From: Dolichospermum compactum NIES-806
GTDB taxonomy: Bacteria; Cyanobacteriota; Cyanobacteriia; Cyanobacteriales; Nostocaceae
Length of the DNA: 64,000 bases
Reading direction: 5' to 3'
Assembly: GCF_002368115.1 (NCBI RefSeq)
Contig: NZ_AP018316.1
Span: 2,843,760-2,907,759 of the forward strand
In this document: piece by piece, positions 51,098 to 59,457 of the stretch
Numbering within the stretch: position 1 is the first letter of the stretch
Layout of the letters: every line of letters starts with the position of its first letter
Program-made: the position numbers and the translations under genes
The notes under the pieces: generated by a model
What the model was told of the DNA's origin: nothing
Database searches by the model: none
Seen by the model: the letters and a program-made list of their open reading frames with translations, nothing else

Positions 51098-52753
51098 ATG
51101 GTAGTCCGCAGCACGGCGGCACCCCCAACCCCATGGTCAAGGAGTTTAGCAGAACCAAAAATCCATGAAACTGCGTTTGTACACTCTTCTTGTAACCTCA
51201 TTGGTGATGTCAATATAGGTGCAAATGTAATTGTTGCGCCGGGGACTGCGATTAGAGCAGATGAAGGTACACCTTTTAGTGTTGGTGAAAATACCAATAT
51301 TCAAGATGGTGTCGTCATTCATGGGTTAGAGCAAGGCAGAGTCATTGGTGACGATGGCAAGGAATACTCAGTATGGGTTGGAAAAAGTGCCTCTATTACC
51401 CACATGGCACTGATTCATGGACCTGCTTACGTTGGCGATAGTTGTTTTATAGGCTTTCGTTCTACGGTATTTAATGCCAAGGTGGGTGCAGGCTGCATTG
51501 TGATGATGCACGCCCTAATTCAAGATGTGGAAATTCCACCGGGTAAATACGTAGCTTCTGGATCAATAATTACGACCCAGCAGCAAGCGGATAGATTGCC
51601 TGATGTACAAGCACAGGATCAAGAATTTGCTCACCATGTAGTAGGGATTAATCAGGCTTTACGGGCTGGTTATCACTGTGCTGCGGATAGCAAGTGTATT
51701 GCGCCCATTCGGGATGAACTTAATCTTCCTGGTGCTAAATCTTATACAAGTATTGAAGTTGAAGAGTTAGAAAGGAGTAGTGACGTGGTGAGCTATAGCT
51801 TGGGTGCAGAAACAGTAGATCAATTACGTTATCTACTAGAACAAGGATTTAAAATTGGGACAGAACACGTAGACCAAAGACGTTTCCGTACAGGTTCTTG
51901 GCAAAGTTGTCAAGCAATTGAAACTCGGTCTTTAGGTGAAGCTGTTGCGGCTGTAGAGTCTTGTTTGAGAGACCACAGCGGCGAATATGTGCGTCTATTT
52001 GGTATTGATAATAACAGAAGACGGGTATTAGAAACAATCGTTCAACGTCCTGAAGGTGTTGTTGCTGGTACATCTAGCTTTAAAGCCCCTGCCGCTGCAT
52101 CTGCTGGTAGTTACAACGGTAATGGCAACGGTAATGCTGTTGGTAGTGCCAAACTGAGTGCGGAAACTGTAGATCAAATCCGACAACTTTTGGCTGGTGG
52201 TTTCAAAATTGGGACAGAACACGTAGATGAGCGTCGCTTCCGTACAGGTTCTTGGAACAGTTGTGAACCAATTCAATCTAATTCGGCTCAAGCAGTTGTA
52301 GCTGCTTTGGAAGAATGTATTGAAACACATCAAGGTGAATATGTACGTTTGATTGGGATTGATGCCAAAGCTAAACGCCGTGTATTGGAAGCAATTATCC
52401 AAAGACCAAACGGACAAGTAGCATCTTCTGGTAGCACAAAATCATTTACCAGTACAAGTTCTGCCACTGCAACGGCGACAGCTACTAGCACCCGGTTAAC
52501 TGCGGAAATAGTAGGTCAATTGCGCCAACTATTGTCCAGTGGGGCAAAAATTGCGGTGGAACACGTAGATCAACGCCGTTTCCGCACAGGTACTTGGACA
52601 GTTGCCGGTCAAATTCAGGCTACATCTGAAAGAGAAGCGATCGCTGCTTTAGAAGGATACATCTCTGAATACCCAGGGGAATATGTGCGTTTAGTTGGGA
52701 CTGACCCCAAAGCGAAACGCCGCGTATTAGAAGCAATTATCCAACGTCCATAG
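51098..52753 (+). CDS. ccmM: Carboxysome scaffold protein CcmM (gamma-CA + three SSUL domains)
   Basis: Organises Rubisco into the carboxysome core. Residues 1-200 form a left-handed beta-helix related to gamma-carbonic anhydrase, with metal-ligand-type histidines at 75 (GVVIHG), 102 and 107 (SITHMALIHGP). Three Rubisco small-subunit-like domains follow (about 232-315, 345-430 and 465-551), each with the HVDxRRFRTG motif. SSUL1 and SSUL2 carry a cysteine pair (SCQAI...ESCL; SCEPI...EECI); SSUL3 does not. AGGAGG precedes the ATG. An internal ribosome site at 51772 would give the short form. Confidence 0.97.
   Translation: MVVRSTAAPPTPWSRSLAEPKIHETAFVHSSCNLIGDVNIGANVIVAPGTAIRADEGTPFSVGENTNIQDGVVIHGLEQGRVIGDDGKEYSVWVGKSASITHMALIHGPAYVGDSCFIGFRSTVFNAKVGAGCIVMMHALIQDVEIPPGKYVASGSIITTQQQADRLPDVQAQDQEFAHHVVGINQALRAGYHCAADSKCIAPIRDELNLPGAKSYTSIEVEELERSSDVVSYSLGAETVDQLRYLLEQGFKIGTEHVDQRRFRTGSWQSCQAIETRSLGEAVAAVESCLRDHSGEYVRLFGIDNNRRRVLETIVQRPEGVVAGTSSFKAPAAASAGSYNGNGNGNAVGSAKLSAETVDQIRQLLAGGFKIGTEHVDERRFRTGSWNSCEPIQSNSAQAVVAALEECIETHQGEYVRLIGIDAKAKRRVLEAIIQRPNGQVASSGSTKSFTSTSSATATATATSTRLTAEIVGQLRQLLSSGAKIAVEHVDQRRFRTGTWTVAGQIQATSEREAIAALEGYISEYPGEYVRLVGTDPKAKRRVLEAIIQRP
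51772..51790 (+). promoter_or_regulatory. Internal ribosome binding site for the short CcmM form
   Basis: AAGGAG (51772-51777) is followed after 7 and 10 bases by two in-frame GTG codons (51785, 51788), just before the first SSUL domain. Starting here gives about 322 residues with three SSUL domains, equivalent to the M35 form known from other beta-cyanobacteria. Confidence 0.82.
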
Positions 52754-52848
52754 AGGCAGGGAGCAGGGAGCAGGGAGCAGGGGGAAAATTTTTCTTCATT
52801 CTTCCTTCTTCCAAGTAATCACTGACAACTGACAACTGACAACTTCCG
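52752..52848. repeat. (GCAGGGA)n and (ACAACTG)n repeats in the ccmM-ccmN spacer
   Basis: Four GCAGGGA heptamers begin directly after the ccmM stop and three ACAACTG heptamers follow before ccmN. Confidence 0.85.
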
Positions 52849-52869
52849 GCTTCCGAGGTAATAAATTCC

Positions 52870-53679
52870 ATGTCTGTATCGCTGCTACGCCTGGGCTATA
52901 GATTTGATGCTCATATTCATGGCGACGTAATTATTCATCCTAGCGCGGTAATAGCTCCTGGGGTAATTTTGCAAGCAGTTACTAATAGTACGATTGTGAT
53001 TGGCGCTGGTGTATGTCTGGGTATGGGGTCAATTCTCCAAGTAAGTGAGGGTATTCTAGAAATAGAAGCAGGAGCAAACCTGGGAGCCGGTTTCTTGATG
53101 GTGGGTGAAGGCAAAATTGGGGCTAATGCTTGTATTGGTGCAGCGACAACGGTTTTTAACTGTTCCGTAGCACCAAGTCAAGTTATTCCTTCTGGTTCAA
53201 TTTTGGGAGATACTAGTCGGCAGATTGTTGAACCGTCAACGGTACAACCCGAATCTACTAATTCTCAACCAAAGAAATCAGAAGAATCAGCCGAAAAACT
53301 AGAATCTCCTCATTCTCAACCAGAAAAACCAGAGGAACAGGAAAAAGGATTTTCCTCAACTCAACTCTCGGTTGCGGCTTTTCTGGAGTTTAAACACCAA
53401 TCTACGCCTGTATCTCCACCTTCACCTACACCGAAAAGCCAGTCTCCACCAGAGTCAGAAACGGCTGTGGTTGGTGATTCGACCCCCGTCGAAACTCCGC
53501 TCCCAGAGTCTACAGAAACTAGCTCTGAGGACTTAGAACCCAGTGAGTCTGATCTAGAAACTCACAATATTTTTGGCACGCAAATTTATGGACAAGGTAG
53601 CATAAATAGGCTGCTGAGTACATTATTTCCCCATAGACAATCCTTGGGTAACGAAAACCCTGACAATTCTTCAGGTTAA
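52870..53679 (+). CDS. ccmN: Carboxysome assembly protein CcmN
   Basis: Bridges CcmM and the shell. The N-terminal half (about residues 1-125) is a hexapeptide-repeat beta-helix (IHPSAVIAPGVILQAVTNST, GANLGAGFLMVGEGKIGANA). A long proline/serine/glutamate-rich linker (about 126-235) follows, ending in the amphipathic encapsulation peptide (IYGQGSINRLLSTLFPHRQS, about 238-258) that binds CcmK2. The linker is longer than in unicellular species, judging by memory. GAGG precedes the ATG. Confidence 0.95.
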   Translation: MSVSLLRLGYRFDAHIHGDVIIHPSAVIAPGVILQAVTNSTIVIGAGVCLGMGSILQVSEGILEIEAGANLGAGFLMVGEGKIGANACIGAATTVFNCSVAPSQVIPSGSILGDTSRQIVEPSTVQPESTNSQPKKSEESAEKLESPHSQPEKPEEQEKGFSSTQLSVAAFLEFKHQSTPVSPPSPTPKSQSPPESETAVVGDSTPVETPLPESTETSSEDLEPSESDLETHNIFGTQIYGQGSINRLLSTLFPHRQSLGNENPDNSSG

Positions 53680-53779
53680 GTGTTAAGTATGAAGTGTGAA
53701 CTTAAGTCCATATTGAAATGCTAGTTTTCATTCTTCTGTGATTGAAGACGCTATACGAACCTTATCCTGGAAAATTTAA

Positions 53780-54568
53780 ATGGAAACATATAATCAACAC
53801 GCTTTGAGTACGATTCACGCAGCGCCTCGCCGTGATAGCCTCAAAGATACTGCTTTGGGTATGGTATCAACCCTGAGTTTCCCCGCTATAGTTGGCACGG
53901 CTGACATGATGTTGAAGTCGGCTGGAGTCCACTTAGTTGGCTATGAAAAAATTGGTAGTGGTCATTGTACAGCAATTGTCCGAGGTGGCATTGCTGATGT
54001 CCGCTTGGCTGTGGAAGCTGGTGTGCAAACGGCTGAACAGTTTGGACAGTTGGTGTCTAGTTTGGTGATTGCGCGTCCTTATCCTAATTTAGATATAATT
54101 CTACCTATTAACCGTCTGACTCGATTTATGGGAGATGGTGGTGGATACAGCCGTTTGAGTAATCAAGCGATTGGGTTGGTGGAAACTCGCGGATTTCCCG
54201 CTATGGTTGGGGCTTGTGATGCCATGCTTAAAGCTGCTGATGTCCAATTAGCATCCTATGAAAAGATTGGCGCTGGTTTGTGTACGGCAATTATTCGCGG
54301 TTCGGTGGCTAATGTGGCGGTAGCAGTAGAAGCGGGAATGTTTGAAGCGGAACGCATTGGTGAGTTAAATGCAGTTATGGTGATTCCTCGTCCGTTAGAT
54401 GAGTTGGAAGAAACTTTGCCTGTGGCTAGTTGCTGGATGGAAGAACGTCAACCAGTTAATATACCTATTAATATTAAAGATAAAATAACGGATGTGGAAG
54501 CGATAGAGTTGCCTGATTTGGCAAAACTGCCTGTGAGAGTTAAGGAAGAAATTTGGAATGATGAATAA
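53780..54568 (+). CDS. ccmO: Carboxysome shell protein CcmO (tandem BMC)
   Basis: A 262-residue shell protein with two BMC domains (about 24-110 and 128-215), each with the (G)LVET/STxxFPAxVGxxDxMLK core: GMVSTLSFPAIVGTADMMLK and GLVETRGFPAMVGACDAMLK. It forms trimers that resemble hexamers and is required for carboxysome formation in model species. In this genome it follows ccmN after 100 bases rather than lying elsewhere. The C-terminal tail (VNIPINIKDKITDVEAIELP) is unusual and not part of the BMC fold. Confidence 0.95.
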   Translation: METYNQHALSTIHAAPRRDSLKDTALGMVSTLSFPAIVGTADMMLKSAGVHLVGYEKIGSGHCTAIVRGGIADVRLAVEAGVQTAEQFGQLVSSLVIARPYPNLDIILPINRLTRFMGDGGGYSRLSNQAIGLVETRGFPAMVGACDAMLKAADVQLASYEKIGAGLCTAIIRGSVANVAVAVEAGMFEAERIGELNAVMVIPRPLDELEETLPVASCWMEERQPVNIPINIKDKITDVEAIELPDLAKLPVRVKEEIWNDE

Positions 54569-54625
54569 TATCACAGGGAATAGGGACTTTAGAGTGTTTC
54601 CGTAGTATTTCAGGAGAAAACCATC

Positions 54626-54751
54626 ATGTCTTTGACAGTGAAAGAACTAGAAGAAATACAGATAGCATATCCTGACTATCCCATGGAATTAGTAGATGGG
54701 ACTCCACGAAAAAACTTTTACGGCTTACGCCACGCTATCAGTCAACTCTGA
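54626..54751 (+). pseudogene. Uma2 N-terminal fragment
   Basis: CAGGAG precedes an ATG at 54626, and the frame reads MSLTVKELEEIQIAYPDYPM then ELVDGTPRKNFYGLRHAISQL and a stop. The first 33 residues match the start of Uma2 (DUF820) proteins (pattern EELExAYPDxxMELVDG); the rest is unrelated and coincides with a GCTTACGCCACGCTATCAG short-repeat-like segment. The C-terminal three quarters of the gene are missing. Confidence 0.75.
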
Positions 54752-54867
54752 AGATACATTTTTATATATACTAAGGTTCAGAACTTTGTATAAATAACAC
54801 TTAAAAAATCCTTAGTGTTACGCGATACTAAGCCCTATCTACAAATTGTTATCAGAGGAGAATTAGC

Positions 54868-55806
54868 TTGAACCAAGCGACGTTACACCAGTTAAAGGTG
54901 TTCGAGGCTGCTGCCCGACATGGTAGTTTTACACGCGCTGCGGAAGAGTTGTTTTTGACTCAACCTACCATATCTATGCAAATCAAACAGTTGACGAAAT
55001 CGGTGGGTTTGCCATTATTTGAGCAGGTGGGGAAGCGTTTATACTTGACGGAAGCGGGACGAGAATTATTTGCTACTTGTCGGCAAATTTTTGAGACTAT
55101 AGACAAGTTTCAAATGACTATTGCAAATTTAAAGGGATTAAAACAAGGACAACTAAGACTGGCGGTAATTACGACTGCTAAGTATATTATTCCCAGATTG
55201 TTGGGTCCTTTTTGTCAGCTTTACCCTGGAATTGATATTTCTCTCCAAGTTACAAATCATGAACTGATTTTAGATCGGATGATGGGTAATTTGGATGACT
55301 TGTATATTATGAGTCAAATTCCTGAACACTTTGATGTGAATTTCCAGCCATTTTTAGAAAACCCTTTGGTAGTTCTTGCACCTGCGAATCATCCTTTAGC
55401 GAAGGAAAAAAATATTCCGATTGAACGTTTGGGAGAAGAACCGTTTATCATGCGGGAACCGGGTTCAGGAACTCGCAGTGCTGTCCAAAGTCTGTTTGAG
55501 GAACACGAGATCAAGGTGAAGGTAAAGTTGGAGTTGGGGAGTAATGAAGCGATTAAACAGGCGATCGCTGGTGGTCTAGGTATATCCGTATTATCCCGTC
55601 ATACTTTACTCACAGACATTGCGGAATTTAGCATTTTAGATGTCCAACATTTCCCCATTAAACGCACTTGGTATATGGTTTATCCCGCCGGTAAGCAGTT
55701 ATCTATTATTGCTCATACCTATTATGAGTATCTGTTAGAGGCAGCGCAAAAAATTACTGAGCAAGGTGGTTTAATATTAGATCATACGGTAGAAACCAAT
55801 CTTTAG
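54868..55806 (+). CDS. rbcR: LysR-type regulator (RbcR/CmpR-like)
   Basis: A 312-residue LysR transcription factor. The winged helix-turn-helix is at the N terminus (TLHQLKVFEAAARHGSFTRA, AEELFLTQPTISMQIKQLTK) and the effector-binding domain follows (about 90-300; PFIMREPGSGTRSAVQSLF, AIAGGLGISVLSRHTLL). Translation starts at TTG 54868 after AGAGGAG. In cyanobacteria, the homologue next to the ccm cluster is called RbcR; CmpR and NdhR/CcmR are close relatives sensing 2-phosphoglycolate, RuBP or 2-oxoglutarate. Control of the flanking ccm and ndhF4 operons is likely but inferred. Confidence 0.88.
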   Translation: MNQATLHQLKVFEAAARHGSFTRAAEELFLTQPTISMQIKQLTKSVGLPLFEQVGKRLYLTEAGRELFATCRQIFETIDKFQMTIANLKGLKQGQLRLAVITTAKYIIPRLLGPFCQLYPGIDISLQVTNHELILDRMMGNLDDLYIMSQIPEHFDVNFQPFLENPLVVLAPANHPLAKEKNIPIERLGEEPFIMREPGSGTRSAVQSLFEEHEIKVKVKLELGSNEAIKQAIAGGLGISVLSRHTLLTDIAEFSILDVQHFPIKRTWYMVYPAGKQLSIIAHTYYEYLLEAAQKITEQGGLILDHTVETNL

Positions 55807-55931
55807 ATCAAGCCGGCACAGATACATAATCAGTTGGCTATGTATCTCAAAGTTATCAATGACTTGACGTAAGTATAGGTAACAATTAAAAAATAATCAA
55901 TAGCATCATTAAGTATTGGAGTAAACTGGCA

Positions 55932-56492
55932 GTGGTAAACCCAGGAACACCATTTGGGCAGAAAATCTTAGACAGCCAAATTGTCGCCGTCACAGTCTAT
56001 AATTACCAAGCTTGGGTGACAAGACGAGCAGTGGTCTCCTTATCTGGAGAAGAACAGGAATTAGTAATTACCCCATTGCCAGTAACTCTAGCCACTGATT
56101 CTATGAGAGTGAGTAGTGTGGGGACAGCAGTGCTAAAATTGTTGGGGGTGAGATGCGATCGCCGACAAACTACTGAACCCATAGGGAAAGAAGCCACTTA
56201 GCTAACAAGAGAAGTTCAACAAATTGAAACTCAAAAGCGGCATTTGCAAGCGCAAATAGATGCTTTATTGCTACAATCTAATTGTATTGCGGGGTCACGG
56301 GAAAAAACCGAAGGAACATTTTCCCAAAGTTTAGCGAGAAAAAATCTCAGCTTGAGTGAAATACTGGATTTTCTCAACTTTTTGGGGAGTCAATATTGCG
56401 AATATGCGATCGCTGCGGGAGAATGTAAAGCGCAACTGTTAGAATTAGAAAAAGAATTACAAACACTCCGTACTGCTTTACAAAAAATTTAA
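55932..56492 (+). pseudogene. MuiA-type (DUF4139) gene, interrupted by a stop and truncated
   Basis: From GTG 55932 the frame reads IVAVTVYNYQAWVTRRAVVS, ELVITPLPVTLATDSMRVSS and LKLLGVRCDRRQTTEPIGKE, which matches the N terminus of mucoidy-inhibitor MuiA-like proteins. An in-frame TAG at 56199 ends this part. The same frame then continues LTREVQQIETQKRHLQAQID and the coiled coil ILDFLNFLGSQYCEYAIAAG, ending at 56492. Full-length relatives are several hundred residues longer. The gene therefore has a nonsense codon and a lost C-terminal domain. Confidence 0.82.
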
Positions 56493-56524
56493 ACACCCCA
56501 AATCAAAGTATCAGAATTAATCGA

Positions 56525-56605
56525 GATCCCCCCACCCCCCCTTTGTAAGGGGGGCTAAATTCCTCAAAGTCCCCCTTTTCAAGGGGGATTTAGGGGGATC
56601 TGCGG
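56525..56605. repeat. CCCCCTTT-type palindromic dispersed repeat
   Basis: CCCCCACCCCCCCTTTGTAA and GGGGGGCTAAATTCC are followed by AGTCCCCCTTTTCAAGGGGGATTTAGGGGGAT. Nested C-run/G-run inverted repeats form strong hairpins. Elements like this are common between cyanobacterial genes. Confidence 0.75.
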
Positions 56606-56726
56606 GTGTCAGATACCACACGAAAAAGTTTTCAAACAACCTCTAAGTTAATTATCTCTATCTTTCAAACGAGCTTTATCAAACTCTTGTGCCAAGTCTC
56701 TACCAGCAACTCTTAAGAAGGAGGGG

Positions 56727-56918
56727 ATGAAGAAAGCATTTTTTATGTCAGGAACTTTGATATCTCTAGCTATGATACCCTTAGCGCTAGACATTAACTT
56801 TTGCTCAATAGCGAATTGCTTGCAGCAGCGCTTCGCTATCGCTCAAAAATCATCAAAAAATCACGTTAAAATGCCCGAAACCCATACCCCATATTTGGTT
56901 GATCCTGTCAATGCGTAA
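56727..56918 (+). pseudogene. Stub of an exported-protein gene disrupted by repeats
   Basis: A good AAGGAGG site precedes MKKAFFMSGTLISLAMIPLA, a convincing signal peptide start. After 27 codons the frame enters the short dispersed repeat GCGAATTGCTTGCAGCAGCGC (56811-56843) and then a GCGTAAGTCCT MITE end (56909-56920). The downstream residues are encoded by repeat DNA. The original gene cannot be identified. Confidence 0.55.
56811..56843. repeat. Short dispersed repeat
   Basis: GCGAATTGCTTGCAGCAGCG followed by CTTCGCTATCGC. The same 33-base sequence occurs at 10279-10311 and, inverted, at about 15922-15953. Confidence 0.85.
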
Positions 56919-57034
56919 GTCCTAATAAATTTGGCCAACCTATAGGCTCAACTCAGTTGCTATTGAGAAATTTTTGATTGACAAGATAGTAGAATAAGGT
57001 ACAGATTACTGGCTACAGAAGAGAGGAAGAGAAA

Positions 57035-57877
57035 TTGGAAGAACTCAGGGCGGTATTGGAATTAGCCACCGAAGAGGAACTACAGGACTTGACAGCTATT
57101 CTGTTTAGTCGCAAGTTTAACCCCTTCGATTATGTTCACACACCCGAACCCATGACAGTGCAAAGCCAAGATCATCAAGCTTGGTTAGATGCAATAGAAG
57201 ATCGTTTTCGGTTTTTAGCGGCTGATGGTATCACTGTATTACGCAGACGTACTGATAAAGTAACTTACCGACAAGCCCTAATTCAAGTATGCAAATATTT
57301 GAAAATTCACTATTATCAAGACTTAACAACAATTGATTTAGAAGCAGAAGTATTTTTGCATCTACTAGGAAAGGTTTGGAAAAAGTTGCCAAAAACAGAA
57401 AAGCAACAATTAACTATTAATGTCCAACGTCAATTATCACAATCAACGTTTAAACAACCATTACCATTGTCATTGCAACGTGATCCTTTAGGATTAATAT
57501 TTAAAGGTGGTAGTGCCTTGGCTGTAACTTCTGTCATCCAAACTTTTGTTTTGCAACAAATCGCCCGTCAATTTGCTATTCATTTTGCGACCTATCAAGT
57601 GGCTAAAGAAGCAGCAATTACAGGTACAGGATTAGCTACTAAACAGTTTCAAAACTATGTGGCCTTACAAATGTCCCGCCGAGGTATGACCATGAGTGCA
57701 GCCCGTTATAGTGCGGTTCGTAGTGCGTTTGCTTTGGTAGGTCCTGTGATGTGGGCTTGGTTTTTTGCTGATTTGGGTTGGAGAGCGATCGCCACAAACT
57801 ATGGCAGAATTATTCCTACTGTCTTCACCCTCGCGCAAATTCGTCTTACCCGTACAGAATGTTGGGAAATCGCTTAA
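57035..57877 (+). CDS. YaaW/UPF0174-family protein
   Basis: A 280-residue protein of the YaaW (UPF0174) family. It begins at TTG 57035 (EELRAVLELATEEELQDLTA) and contains ILFSRKFNPFDYV, an AWLDAIEDRFRFLAADG segment, a helical middle and two hydrophobic C-terminal segments (AVRSAFALVGPVMWAWFFADLGWRAIA, given here in part: FALVGPVMWAWFFADLGW). Its function is uncertain; relatives are loosely linked to ubiquitin-like or stress pathways. The 3' end overlaps the start of the next gene by 19 bases. Confidence 0.75.
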   Translation: MEELRAVLELATEEELQDLTAILFSRKFNPFDYVHTPEPMTVQSQDHQAWLDAIEDRFRFLAADGITVLRRRTDKVTYRQALIQVCKYLKIHYYQDLTTIDLEAEVFLHLLGKVWKKLPKTEKQQLTINVQRQLSQSTFKQPLPLSLQRDPLGLIFKGGSALAVTSVIQTFVLQQIARQFAIHFATYQVAKEAAITGTGLATKQFQNYVALQMSRRGMTMSAARYSAVRSAFALVGPVMWAWFFADLGWRAIATNYGRIIPTVFTLAQIRLTRTECWEIA

Positions 57878-59157
57878 ATAAAACTTTTTATCATCCAAAT
57901 CCCCGCTTACAAACCCCTTGGAATTGGCTACAATTTGGACTAATATCTTTCCCCCTGAGTCCATTTTTGGGTGGTATCTCTATCGTTGTGGCATCATTAC
58001 TAACCTGGCGTAAACAATACCATATCATTAGCGATCGCCCAATTCACAAGGGATTTGCTATTTTGAGTATCTTACTCCTGATTACCACCGGATTCGCCTC
58101 TGGCAAACTCGATGCTGTTTTGGGTTTATTCAACTTCATCCCCTTCTTCTTCTTTTTTACCGGACTCACTCCTCTCATCCAAACACCTGCCCAATTACGA
58201 CAAATTGCTTGGATCATGGTATTTGGATCTATACCTGTTTTAATCATCGGTTTTGGGCAATTATTTCTCGGTTGGAATTTCCAATTTCAGTTTTTATGGA
58301 TTGTTTTTGATTGGATAGTTGCACCAGAAAAATCATTATCAGGACGCATGACCGCTAATTTCATGCACCCTAATATTTTCGCTGCTTATTTAGTAACTAT
58401 TTTTATTTTGGGTTTAGGTTTATGGCTAGAAAACTACCACAAACTCAAACAAAAAAATCGCCTAATTATATTCTTGACAATTACAGTATTTACTAACTTT
58501 ATCGCCTTAATTTTAACCAATTCTCGTAATGGTTGGGGAATCACTATTTTTGCCTGTTTAGCTTATGCTTTATATAAAGGTTGGCGATTAATTGTTGGGT
58601 CTGTTTTCACCATTACCAGTTTTTGTTTATTGGCAGCTTTTGCACCTTTACCTATTGCCCAATTTTGCCGCCTTTTTGTTCCCTACAGTATTTGGGCGCG
58701 ATTAAATGATGATATGTTCCCTGATAGACCAGTGGGATTAATGCGAAAAACTCAATGGGAATTTGCCTGGAATCTCACTCAACAACATCCTTTAACTGGT
58801 TCAGGTTTACGCAGTTTCGGAAGACTTTATAAAACCCAAATGCAAATTGATGTTAACCATCCTCATAACTTATTTTTAATGCTGTCTGCGGAAACTGGGT
58901 TAATTACTACGTCGCTATTTTGTGGCTTACTAATTTGGATATTAATTGCTGCTACTCAAATTCTCTGGAAATCTAAATCTATCGAACGAGAAAATCGCCT
59001 AATCTTCTTTAGTTATCTGATCACCTTGATCGGATGGATACTATTTAATACTGTTGATATCACCACTTTTGATATCCGGTTAAATACTCTCTCTTGGGTT
59101 TTCGTAGCGGCATTATCTGGAGTTATGTATCAATATGAATCATCCCAAAAAACCTAG
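57859..59157 (+). CDS. O-antigen ligase-family membrane protein
   Basis: A 432-residue polytopic protein with about ten helices and the large loop typical of Wzy/O-antigen ligase (PF04932) proteins: FIALILTNSRNGWGITIFAC with the conserved Arg, QHPLTGSGLRSFGRLYKTQM and NHPHNLFLMLSAETGLITTS with the catalytic-type histidine. It may ligate or polymerise surface polysaccharide. ATG 57859 is chosen because the open frame above it is the antisense-phase overlap with the YaaW gene. There is no glycosyltransferase cluster nearby. Confidence 0.85.
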   Translation: MLGNRLNKTFYHPNPRLQTPWNWLQFGLISFPLSPFLGGISIVVASLLTWRKQYHIISDRPIHKGFAILSILLLITTGFASGKLDAVLGLFNFIPFFFFFTGLTPLIQTPAQLRQIAWIMVFGSIPVLIIGFGQLFLGWNFQFQFLWIVFDWIVAPEKSLSGRMTANFMHPNIFAAYLVTIFILGLGLWLENYHKLKQKNRLIIFLTITVFTNFIALILTNSRNGWGITIFACLAYALYKGWRLIVGSVFTITSFCLLAAFAPLPIAQFCRLFVPYSIWARLNDDMFPDRPVGLMRKTQWEFAWNLTQQHPLTGSGLRSFGRLYKTQMQIDVNHPHNLFLMLSAETGLITTSLFCGLLIWILIAATQILWKSKSIERENRLIFFSYLITLIGWILFNTVDITTFDIRLNTLSWVFVAALSGVMYQYESSQKT

Positions 59158-59298
59158 GGACGCAGACCCTGCGCCCTCTATTCTTTCCCCTTCAGTACTG
59201 AGAATTTTTCAAATATCATTTGTAATGCCTGTATCTATTTTACTATAAACAGCTAAAGTAAAATTAGGATAATTATTCAACTGTTAATTGACATCTCT

Positions 59299-59421
59299 AG
59301 GACTTACGCAAGTGTCACACCAAAAATCTGTTGTAGGGTGCGTCAGACTGCATAAATCCTGCAAATAAACAGATTGTTGATATTTGACGCACCCTACCAA
59401 TGTGCCAGTTGCGTAAGTCCT
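59299..59421. mobile_element. MITE of 123 bp with IS701-like ends
   Basis: AGGACTTACGCAAGTGTCAC (59299) and TGTGCCAGTTGCGTAAGTCC (to 59421) are the ends. Inside is the GTAGGGTGCGTCAGA inverted repeat that also occurs in the family B MITE at 5395-5458. It ends seven bases before the first ATG of the downstream reading frame. Confidence 0.82.
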
Positions 59422-59457
59422 GATCTCATGAACTTAATTACCAAGGTATTTTTGCAA

